NCBI GenBank assembly: GCA_947491025.1
Contig: CANLIC010000015.1
Span: forward strand, 31,231 to 95,230
Direction of reading: 5' to 3'
DNA length: 64,000 nucleotides
DNA from: Myxococcales bacterium
GTDB taxonomy: Bacteria > Myxococcota_A > UBA9042
In this document: positions 17,801-25,400 of the stretch, in pieces
Numbering within the stretch: position 1 is the first letter of the stretch
How the letters are laid out: every line of letters begins with the position of its first letter
Translations under genes and position numbers: made by a program
The notes under the pieces: model-generated
Databases searched by the model: none
Seen by the model: the letters and a program-made list of their open reading frames with translations, nothing else
What the model was told of the DNA's origin: nothing

Positions 17801-18192
17801 GCGACGCCAAGGTCAAGAACAAAGACCGAATCCTGGAGCTCTACGTCAACATCGTCGAGTTCGCCCCGAGCAAGTACGGCATCCACCGCGCCGCCGAGGC
17901 CTACTTCGGCAAGGACCCGCGGCAGCTGACGCCGCTGGAGGCCGCCTTCCTCGCCGCCAACAAGCCCCACCCACGCGTCGGCTACCGCGTCTACGAGAGC
18001 AAGAAGTGGAGCCCATGGTGGCAAGAGCGGATGATCAGCGTTCTGCGCAAGATGCGCGAAGACGGCGTGATCACAGAAGAGCAGTTCATCGCTGAAGCGC
18101 CCTACGTCCCGCGCTTCCTCGGCTGGCCCGAACCGCAGGCGCCGGAGGCGGTGGACGAAGGGGCGGTCGGCGTCGGTGGCGTCGCCGAATAG
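14863..18192 (+). CDS. AsmA-like / GT51 peptidoglycan glycosyltransferase fusion
   Basis: 1109 residues. An N-terminal membrane helix (residues ~15-33) is followed by ~800 residues with AsmA-like features: an early LxLDSVSVSVLGDVALAGMHL-type strand pattern, many short beta-strand repeats, and Ala/Lys/Pro-rich linkers. The C-terminal ~250 residues are a family-51 transglycosylase: EDGAFYKHRG with catalytic Glu869, GGSTLTQQLVKNLYL from residue 900, KFEELLIVWHMER, and RILELYVNIVEF with the second catalytic region, then AAEAYFGKDPRQLTPLEAAFLAA. A ~55-residue Pro/Ala/Gly insertion splits the transferase between HMER and KDRILELY. There is no transpeptidase domain. The likely role is glycan-chain polymerisation in the periplasm, with the AsmA-like part perhaps bridging or handling lipids (inference). 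Confidence 0.8.
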   Translation: MSAPKPEGKSTRRRLALALGAGAALTVVGAFFATTFVEREVRARLGRIADGAGLQLQLDSVSVSVLGDVALAGMHLRRADGSDMLALQAADASLSPLRAIAGRRRPESMALEGLRLDVRLRDGRPEELLDLLRAVRTVLRRAPDAERDERDAGDPGARAMALHLRDGEVAIRLEGRFADLLPGGVRVRGIEVALDAAAGVGSARAQVEGAATSVLSAQVVPTVADGEAMRVRGGFEPPLSLPLPPLPGLAELANAIVIRGLAWDSKAGPALDGVSLHKGSELRLDLGAIAIDPAEGVRVGPLRAEPALLAAVLAAAGLPALPGRPAAKAPSAKANAKAPAAPAPINPPAAFGPATLKAVTLSPTEVGGWRVDLDSGALPLPLGLGVVEMSGASIEFGSVVGADGMAGAAGPAAGKLSQRPIAITVEQVRAKIQWSRETISALPKGAELWDAIEKARAKPVIAAATEEDDDEVDRPELAPEARRKAPQAPRKPPRKGPASAAAIPGLQGLLEALTAVDGRIAGAIAHLDAVPLLTFQLENGGVDLLEPAAALPSFGVRAAKAALTARLGDGSRGLEAGVELFGIGSPDAVGALKAKVATGANGRFDAATLTFSGGAVAMAARGLGAAIHVGPGASLDGSLAIRTEAAGKRTRVEGSLEAKGVGVDWWRLAPRPIEGLSFAANLLLVADGEQGSLALDLDPIRVGEASMRVSALVSGLGAAAAPAKAVAAGGAEGAGAKPSRPASGDKAKLRIAVELPRQDCGKIAAALPPSMVPTIGKIEAVGELSADLKLELQLANPYKGDFDANLDDAACVVTAFGNLDLKELRGDFARPVNESGTLLEDQLVGPSSNAWVPLAELPAWVPYAMMVTEDGAFYKHRGLRLGLLERAIKMNLDYGRFVYGGSTLTQQLVKNLYLTRDKYLGRKFEELLIVWHMERTLMADPVMPGPDGLLRPTPAPKAPSRAPTRAAGAGGVVDEGGEGGDAKVKNKDRILELYVNIVEFAPSKYGIHRAAEAYFGKDPRQLTPLEAAFLAANKPHPRVGYRVYESKKWSPWWQERMISVLRKMREDGVITEEQFIAEAPYVPRFLGWPEPQAPEAVDEGAVGVGGVAE

Positions 18193-18227
18193 CGCGGCGA
18201 TCGCTGTCGCCGGCGGCGGCTAGCCTT

Positions 18228-19343
18228 CTACACCTTCGCGTCAACGCGAATCGCGCCGGCAATCTCCGCCTCGCAGATCGCGCCGACCACGGCCCGAATC
18301 GGCACCCCCCGTCGCGTCAGCGCCGCCAAAAGCGCGGGCAACCCGGCAGGCGCCACAGCGATGAGCAGCCCGCCCGAGGTCTGGGCGTCGGCCAGCAGCA
18401 GGCGCTGCGGTTCGCCGAGGGCGTCGTCAAAGGCACAGAGCGGCGTGGCGTAGGTGAGGTTGCGCCGGCTGCCGCCAGGGCAGAGGCCCGCCTCGGCCGC
18501 CGCCTCAGCGCCTGCGAGGAAGGGCAGGGCCGCGTAGTCGATGCGGGCACCTAGCGCCGTGCCGGCTCGCGCCGAGGAGGCCCGCAGCACGTTGCCAAGG
18601 TGGCCGAGCAAGCCGAAGCCGGTCACGTCGGTGCAGGCGTGAATGGTCGGCAGCACCGCTTCCTCGGTCATCGCCGCGGCGGCTGCGGCGTTGAGCTGGC
18701 ACATCGAGTCAACGGCCGGCTGCAGCGCCGCGTCGTCGATGGCGCCCCGCTTGCGGGCCGTCGTCAACACACCGGTGCCGAGCGCCTTGGTCAGCACCAG
18801 AACGTCGCCAGCCTGCGCCCCATCGTTGCGGACGACGCGCGCAGGGTGAACGGTGCCGGTCACGAAGAGCCCGAACTTCGGCTCCTTGTCGACGATGCTG
18901 TGGCCCCCGGTGATGGCGATGCCGGCCTCCGTGCAGATCTCGCTGGCGCCGCGTAGCAGCAGGCCCAGCGCCTCGGGACCAGCGACTTCGAGGGGCCAGG
19001 CGACCAGAGAGAGCGCCGACAGCGGCGTGGCACCCATCGCATAGACATCGGAGAGGGCGTTGGCGGCGGCGATGCGCCCGTAAGTGAGCGGGTCATCGAC
19101 GATCGGCGTGAACACATCGACGGTCTGGACCAGCGCGAGGTCGGGCGTCAGTGCGATCACCGCCGCGTCGTCGCCGGTGTCGAGGCCGACCAAGACGCGC
19201 GCATCGGTGACCGGCGGCAAATGAGCCAAGGCGGCGCGGAGGTCGGCCTGGGCGATTTTGGCGGCGCAGCCGGCGGTGGCGGCGAGGCTGGTCAGCGGCG
19301 GCCAGGTCGGCTTTTCGAGCGGTCGAGTCGGATCATCGCGCAC
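18228..19343 (-). CDS. selD: Selenide, water dikinase
   Basis: 371 residues from a GTG at 19343 preceded by GGAG. SelD makes selenophosphate from selenide and ATP, the selenium donor for selenocysteine and selenouridine. The active-site segment AATAGCAAKIAQ has Cys26 and Lys29, so this is the Cys rather than the Sec form. The ATP/Mg-binding Asp motifs are present: GLDTGDDAAVI, QTVDVFTPIVDDP, NALSDVYAMG, GGHSIVDKEPKFG and CTDVTGFGLLGHL. The gene is convergent with the GT51 fusion and divergent from the bestrophin gene. No selA, selB, selC or mnmH is in the window, so the selenium pathway served cannot be told from here. Confidence 0.93.
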   Translation of the reverse strand: MRDDPTRPLEKPTWPPLTSLAATAGCAAKIAQADLRAALAHLPPVTDARVLVGLDTGDDAAVIALTPDLALVQTVDVFTPIVDDPLTYGRIAAANALSDVYAMGATPLSALSLVAWPLEVAGPEALGLLLRGASEICTEAGIAITGGHSIVDKEPKFGLFVTGTVHPARVVRNDGAQAGDVLVLTKALGTGVLTTARKRGAIDDAALQPAVDSMCQLNAAAAAAMTEEAVLPTIHACTDVTGFGLLGHLGNVLRASSARAGTALGARIDYAALPFLAGAEAAAEAGLCPGGSRRNLTYATPLCAFDDALGEPQRLLLADAQTSGGLLIAVAPAGLPALLAALTRRGVPIRAVVGAICEAEIAGAIRVDAKV

Positions 19344-19475
19344 GGGGGCAACTCCTGGCCGGTGGTCTCGTCGGTGGCGCCGCAGCGCCGTCAGGCCTCA
19401 GCTTGACACTTTTCGCCCGGCGCGGGATCTGCCGGACCGGCGGACCATCCCGGGGCCGCCCAAGGGGAGTCGACC

Positions 19476-20564
19476 GTGATCATCGAACGCCGGTTGCCGT
19501 GGAGCACCGTCCTCATCTGGGCCACGCCCAACATCGTGCAGTCCTCGGTCTGGTCGCTCATCGTGTACCTCGGCTACTCCGAGCTCGGCCTCTCGTTTCT
19601 GCGCTTGCCCTTCCTGCCGATCGCGACGGTCGGCACCGCGGTCGCCTTCTACGTCGGCTTCAAAAACAATGCCGCCTACGATCGCTTCTGGGAAGGCCGC
19701 CAGATCTGGGGCGGCATCGTCAACGCGAGCCGGACCTTCGCGGTCTCGGTGCAGAACTACGTCCATGCCACGCGCGGCACCGGCGCCTCTGCCGGCGATG
19801 CCACGGCCTCTGAGGGGCCCGTCGCCCACATCGCGGCGCTGACCGACACCCATCGCCGCCTGATCTATCGGCACCTCGCCTGGGTCAACGCGCTGCGGCT
19901 ACAACTCCGCAAGACCTCGCGATTCTTCGACAAGCCAACGGCCTGGACCCGCCGCCGGATGGAGCGCCACGCCGAGCACATGCGCAACGACTGGCACAAG
20001 GAGCTGAGCCCCTTCCTCGACGCCGAAGAGCTCGCCGCCGTCAGCGCCCAGGCCAACCCGGCGACCCACCTGCTGGCCCGCCAGGCCGCAGACCTGCGGG
20101 CGCTGCACGACGACCGCGCGCTCGACTTGTTCCACCAGATCGAGCTGATGCGGCAGATTGAGACCTTCTACGGCCACCAGGGCGCGTGCGAGCGGATCAA
20201 GAACACGCCGCTGCCGCGCCAGTACGCCGAGTTCAGCCGGATGTTCGTCAAAGTGTTCGTGTTCCTCATCCCCTTCGGCCTGCTCGACGTCTTTGCGGAG
20301 CGGATCAATGAGGCCCAGGCTGCCATCGGGTGGATCGCGCCGTGGCTGCCGGCGGTGCCGATGATCCTGTCGTCGGCGCTGGTCAGCTGGGTGTTCCGCG
20401 TCATGGAAGGCATCGGCGACGCCAGCGAAGACCCCTTCGAGCGCAGCATGAACGACGTGCCGATGAACGCCCTGTCGCGCACGATTGAAATCGACCTCCG
20501 CTCCCTCCTCGGCGAGACCGACCTGCCGGCCAAGGAAGAGCGAATCGACAACCTGCTCTACTGA
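19476..20564 (+). CDS. Bestrophin-family chloride channel
   Basis: 362 residues from a GTG at 19476 preceded by AAGGGGAG. Four hydrophobic segments lie at about residues 10-35, 40-60, 245-265 and 280-305. The family block FKNNAAYDRFWEGRQIWGG follows the second helix, matching the bestrophin/UPF0187 signature, and the cytoplasmic helical middle is of normal length. Bacterial bestrophins form pentameric anion channels in the inner membrane. The C-terminal PFERSMNDVPMNALSRTIEIDL matches the conserved region after the last helix. The next gene starts 66 bp downstream and may be in the same transcript. Confidence 0.85.
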   Translation: MIIERRLPWSTVLIWATPNIVQSSVWSLIVYLGYSELGLSFLRLPFLPIATVGTAVAFYVGFKNNAAYDRFWEGRQIWGGIVNASRTFAVSVQNYVHATRGTGASAGDATASEGPVAHIAALTDTHRRLIYRHLAWVNALRLQLRKTSRFFDKPTAWTRRRMERHAEHMRNDWHKELSPFLDAEELAAVSAQANPATHLLARQAADLRALHDDRALDLFHQIELMRQIETFYGHQGACERIKNTPLPRQYAEFSRMFVKVFVFLIPFGLLDVFAERINEAQAAIGWIAPWLPAVPMILSSALVSWVFRVMEGIGDASEDPFERSMNDVPMNALSRTIEIDLRSLLGETDLPAKEERIDNLLY

Positions 20565-20630
20565 ACTTCCACCGCGCAGCGGGCACACCGGCGCTGGTCG
20601 CCGAGCCGCTGCGGCGCTAGGCTCCGCACC

Positions 20631-21581
20631 GTGGAACGCTTCTGCCTGGCACACATCAGCGACCTGCACGTGCTCGAACTGGCGGGCACCTCGCCGCTGC
20701 GTTTTCTCAACAAGCGCCTGACCGGGCTCGCCAACCTGCTCGGACCGCGCCGCGCCGCCCACCCAACCTGGCTGGCAGAGGCCCTCGTCGAGCGCCTGCA
20801 CGACCCTGCCATCGATCACGTCGCATTTACGGGCGACCTGACCAACTTGGCGCTGCCTTCGGAATTCGTGGCGGGTGTCGCGCTGCTGGCCCGCATCGGC
20901 GACGGCGCGCGGCTCTCAGCGGTACCCGGCAATCACGACGTCTACACGCGCGGCGCCGCGGCCGCATCGCGGGCGGAGGCGGCACTGCTGCCTTGGACCG
21001 CCGGCGCCGCCTCGCGGGCGTCGTGGCCCTACGTCAAGGCGCCGCGACCTTGGCTGCGCATCTACGGGCTGCACAGCGCCATCCCAACCGCGCCGCTGCT
21101 GGCGCAAGGCGAGGTCGGCGCCGCCCAACTCCTGCGCCTGCAGCGGCTGGTCGCCGCCGAACCGGAGGGCGTGCGGGTCCGCATCGCGCTCTTGCACCAC
21201 AACCTGCACCGCCGCGGCTTGCCCTCGCGCCACACCTCGCAGCTGCGCGACGCCAAGGCCGTGCTTTCGGCGCTCTGTGAGCTCGGCTTTACCGCCGCCC
21301 TGCATGGCCACACCCATGTTCCCCATCGCGGCGTGTACCGGCCTGGCGATACCGCAGCGGGTCAGGCAGGCGGCGCGTCGCTGCTCGTCCTCGGCTGCGG
21401 CTCGTCGACGTGGCATCGGCCCAAGCATGGGCACTTCGCCCACCTCAGCCGCCTGACGCTGCGCCCCGACGCCGGCGTCGTCGGCATCGCCACCGAGATC
21501 TGGGACGAAGCGAGTCGCCGCTTCGTCATGGAGCATGACGACGCCTTGCCGGCCGCCCTGCGCGCTGCGGTGTCGCCCTGA
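20631..21581 (+). CDS. Calcineurin-like metallophosphoesterase
   Basis: 316 residues from a GTG at 20631. The dinuclear-metal motifs are complete: HISDLH at the N-terminus, FTGDLTN, PGNHDVY, a HHN motif (LLHHNLH) and GHTHVPH. The overall pattern is that of cytoplasmic class-III cyclic-nucleotide phosphodiesterase-like or 3-prime-nucleotidase-like enzymes, but the substrate cannot be read from sequence. No signal peptide is present. The stop overlaps the ATG of the CPBP protease gene (TGATG), implying coupled translation. Confidence 0.85.
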   Translation: MERFCLAHISDLHVLELAGTSPLRFLNKRLTGLANLLGPRRAAHPTWLAEALVERLHDPAIDHVAFTGDLTNLALPSEFVAGVALLARIGDGARLSAVPGNHDVYTRGAAAASRAEAALLPWTAGAASRASWPYVKAPRPWLRIYGLHSAIPTAPLLAQGEVGAAQLLRLQRLVAAEPEGVRVRIALLHHNLHRRGLPSRHTSQLRDAKAVLSALCELGFTAALHGHTHVPHRGVYRPGDTAAGQAGGASLLVLGCGSSTWHRPKHGHFAHLSRLTLRPDAGVVGIATEIWDEASRRFVMEHDDALPAALRAAVSP

Positions 21582-22390
21582 TGGCCACAGCCAATGGCAG
21601 CGCTGCTGCCGGGGCGCGCGCCGGCGGGCCGCTCTCCACCTACCTGCGCGAGACCTCGTCGCCGCTCGGTGCCGCCGCGCTGACGCTGCCATTGCTGACC
21701 TTTCACGGTCTCGGCGCGATTTTGGCGCCCGAAGTCCGCAACGGCGCTGACCTCGTCAGCATCGCGCTGGCGGCGGCATTCTCTCTCGCTGACCTGCACG
21801 GAGCGCTGCCGTGGGCGGTGTTCTACGCCGCCATCGCCCTCTGCCAGGCCGCAATCGTCGGTTGGCTGGCCAGCCGCGGTCGACTGTCCACTCGGTGGCT
21901 GTTGCCCTTCTTGCTCGAATGCAGCGCCTACGCCCTCGCCTGCGCCTTGCTCGCCAGCATGGCGACACGCCAGGTGTTGGAGACCCTAAGCGCCGGGCTC
22001 GCTGTGGCACCCGTTGCCGGCATCCCGCTCGCCAGCGCCGCCGCCGCCGTCCGCAGCGATGTCGGGCTGGTCGACGCGGTGCTCATCAGCTTCGGCGCCG
22101 GATTTCACGAGGAGCTCGTCTTCCGTCTGGGGCTGCTCTCCGGCCTCGGCGCCCGCCTCGTCGGCCCCGATTGGCGCAGTCGCCCGCTGCCCTTGCTCGG
22201 CCTGCTGGCCTTCAGCTCCGTCGTCTTCTCGGCCGCCCACCACATCGTCGAGCCCTTCTCGTTTACGCCCTTCGTCTTTCGCTGTGCGATGGGCGCCCTC
22301 TTCGGCGGCCTTTTTCTGGTCCGGGGCTTCGCCGCCGCGGCGTGGACGCACGCGCTCTACGACATCTGGATTTTGGTGCTGCGCGGGTAG
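21581..22390 (+). CDS. CPBP-family intramembrane metalloprotease
   Basis: 269 residues, overlapping the previous stop. About seven hydrophobic helices are present. The CPBP (CAAX protease / Abi) motifs are visible: the catalytic EE pair in FHEELVFRLGL, the FxxxH motif in FSSVVFSAAHH, and the third motif in AAWTHALYDIW. Families of this type cleave prenylated or membrane proteins or act in bacteriocin immunity; no substrate is evident here. Coupling with a phosphoesterase is an unusual pairing. Confidence 0.85.
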   Translation: MATANGSAAAGARAGGPLSTYLRETSSPLGAAALTLPLLTFHGLGAILAPEVRNGADLVSIALAAAFSLADLHGALPWAVFYAAIALCQAAIVGWLASRGRLSTRWLLPFLLECSAYALACALLASMATRQVLETLSAGLAVAPVAGIPLASAAAAVRSDVGLVDAVLISFGAGFHEELVFRLGLLSGLGARLVGPDWRSRPLPLLGLLAFSSVVFSAAHHIVEPFSFTPFVFRCAMGALFGGLFLVRGFAAAAWTHALYDIWILVLRG

Positions 22391-22498
22391 GGCGCTCGCT
22401 GTTGTCGCGCGGGCGTCTTTGCAGGCATCACCGGCGTCGCTACCATTCCCCTCGGCGTCGCGGAAGTAGGCCCTCGCTTCGCAGCCCCTGGAGCCCCC

Positions 22499-25400
22499 AT
22501 GCGCGTTGCTATGCCCTTGTCTCGAGGCCGCTTGGGTGGCGTCGACCGCTTCATTGCCTTTGGCGCCCTGCTGAGCTGCGCTTTGGCGACGGCCTGCGGC
22601 CAGGTCACCGTTGCGGGCGATGATGACGTCCTCGGCACCGACAGCGACGTGGCTGGCGATGCTGGAGACGGCCAAGGTGGCACCGACGGCATTCAAGCCG
22701 AGTGCATCACGAACTTCGACTGCAATGACGTCAAGGGAAAAACCCCCTGCAATTTCCCAGTCTGCGCTGCCGGCGTCTGCAAGCTGCAGAACCGCGACGC
22801 AGGGACCGCTTGCAAGGACCAGACCCTGGTGGTCGGCACCTGCCAAGACTCGCTCTGCGATGCCGCTGGCGCCTGCAAGCTCGAGGCCAAGAAGGTCGGC
22901 ACCACCTGCGACCCCGGCTCGCCGCTCGCCGCCTGCCAGCAAGCGACCTGCAACGACAAGGGCGGATGTCAGGCCGAAAGCAAGGCCGACGGCGCCCACT
23001 GCGGGCTCGGTGTCTGCGGCACCAAGTGCTTTCAGGGCAACTGCGTCGCTGCCTCGGCCGCCGACTACGATGACGGCAATCCCTGCACCAAGGACTTCTG
23101 CGATCAGGGCGCCAAGGTCGTCCACGAGGCCATCACCGACCTGACGCTGCAGTGCAATGACGGCGACCCCTGCACCAAGGGCGACATCTGCCTCGACGGC
23201 GCCTGCACCGGCAGCCTCGACCTCTGCAACGATGGCAAGGCGTGCACCAACGACACCTGCGACAAGACCAAGGGTTGCGTGCACACCCCTGACGACGCGA
23301 CCTGCAAAGGCAGCGACCCCTGCGTCTCGCTGGCCTGCGACCTCGCCGTGGGCTGCACCGCCACCGGTGTGAACGCCGACGCCGCCTGCGAGGATGGCGA
23401 CAGCTGCACCAAAGGCGAAGTCTGCGACAAGGCCGGCAAGTGCGTCGGCAAGACCAACGCCTGCACCTGCGCCAGCGACGGCGATTGCGACCAGACCAAC
23501 CTCTGCCTGCCGCGAAACTGCGACCTGTCGACCAAGACCTGCATCATCAACGCGGCTTTGGCGCCCAAGTGCGAGCCCATGGGCGACGGCAACTGCGCCA
23601 AGACTGCATGTGACGCCAAGACCGGCAAGTGCGCCACCGAGCCAATCAACGCCGATAAACCCTGCGACGACAACGACATCTGCACGTCGACCAGCAAGTG
23701 CGTGGCCGGCCTCTGCACCGGCGCTGTCGACAAGGCTTGTGACGACAGCAACCCCTGCACGCTCGACAGCTGCGACCCCATCGCTGGCTGCAGCTCGGTC
23801 CCGGGCGGCGCCACCTGCGACGACGGCAACGCATGTACCGACGCCGACGCCTGCGTCAACGGCGCCTGCGTGGGCCAGGCCAAAGCCTGCGACGATGGCG
23901 TCGGATGCACCTTCGACAGCTGCGACGGCGCCACTGGCAAGTGCCAGAACACCCCCAAGGACGCTGAGTGCAACGACAACAGCCCCTGCACCAACGACGC
24001 CTGCGACGCCGCCGGCAAGAAGGGCTGCGCCAACACGCCCAACGACAGCGCGAGCTGCGACGACGACGACGTCTGCACCGTGACGGCATGCAAGCTGGGC
24101 CAGTGCATCGTCACCGCCACCAACAAGGCCCAGCCGGGCTGCGGCTGCGCCAAGGACGCCGAGTGCAACGACAACAACCCGTGCACGGCCGACAGCTGCA
24201 AGGCGGGCGACTGCCTGTTCGACCCTGGCCCCAACACCGGAACGGCTTGTGATACCGGCAATGTCTGCCACGTCGCCCAGAGCGGCAAGTGCCAGGCCGG
24301 CGCTTGCGGCGGCGGCAGCGCCAAGGACTGCAGCAGCGTCGCGGGCCCCTGCGTTGACGCCGCGTGCAACCCGTCTACGGGCCTCTGCGGGACCACGACC
24401 AAGTCTGACGGCACCAAGTGCGACGCCGACAGCAGCCTCTGCACCAGCGGCGACGCCTGCAAGTCGGGCAAGTGCGAGGCCGGCGCCCTCGTGAGCTGCG
24501 CAGGTCAGGGTGACGCCTGCAACCTCGCCGCCTGCGACGCCAAGACCGGCGCCTGCGTCAAGACGCCGGCACCCAAGGGCAGCGACTGCGACGACGGCGA
24601 CTTCTGCACCGACGGCGACAGCTGCGACGCGGGCAAATGCCTCGCCGGCAAGCCCAAGGACTGCGGCGCCCTCGCCGACGCGTGCAACACGGGCACCTGT
24701 GACAAGACCGCCCAGCAGTGCACCAAGGCGCCCAAGACCAGCGGAACCGCCTGCGACGATGCGCAATTCTGCACCGTCAACGAGGTCTGCGATGGCAAGG
24801 GCGCCTGCAGCGGCGGCAAGGCCAAGGAGTGCTCCAACGGGGGCAAGGAATGCCTGGTCGGCTTCTGCGACGGGACGGCCAAGGCTTGCACCACCAAGCC
24901 GGTGGCGAAGTCGACGGCGTGCACCGACGGCAACGCCTGCACCCTCAACGATTCGTGTGATGGCGCCGGCAGCTGCGCCAATGGCACCGCCAAGTCGTGC
25001 CCCGGCGACGCCTGCAACGGCGGCACCTGCGACATCAAGACCGGCACCTGCGGCGTGGCGCCCAAGGCCAACGGCACGGCGTGCAACGACGGCAACCTCT
25101 GCACCCAGACCGACGGCTGCAATGGCGCCGGCAAGTGCCTCGGCACCAACCCGAAGGTGTGTGCGGGCGATAGCTGCAACGACGGCGTCTGTGACGCCGC
25201 CAGCGGGGTGTGCGGCAAGAAAGCCAAAGCCAACGGCACCACCTGCGAGGACGGCAGCGACTGCACAAGCGGCGACAAGTGCAACGCCGGCACCTGCACC
25301 GGCGGCACCTACACCTGCGTCTGCAAGGTCGACGTCGACTGCGACGACAAGAACAGCTGCACCAAGGACGTCTGTGCCAAGGTCGGCACCGCGCTGACCT

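Noticed and set aside
19403..19408. TTGACA box upstream of the bestrophin gene (a similar one at 38890-38895)
   Set aside because: No acceptable -10 element lies 16-18 bp downstream in either case, so a promoter call is not supported.
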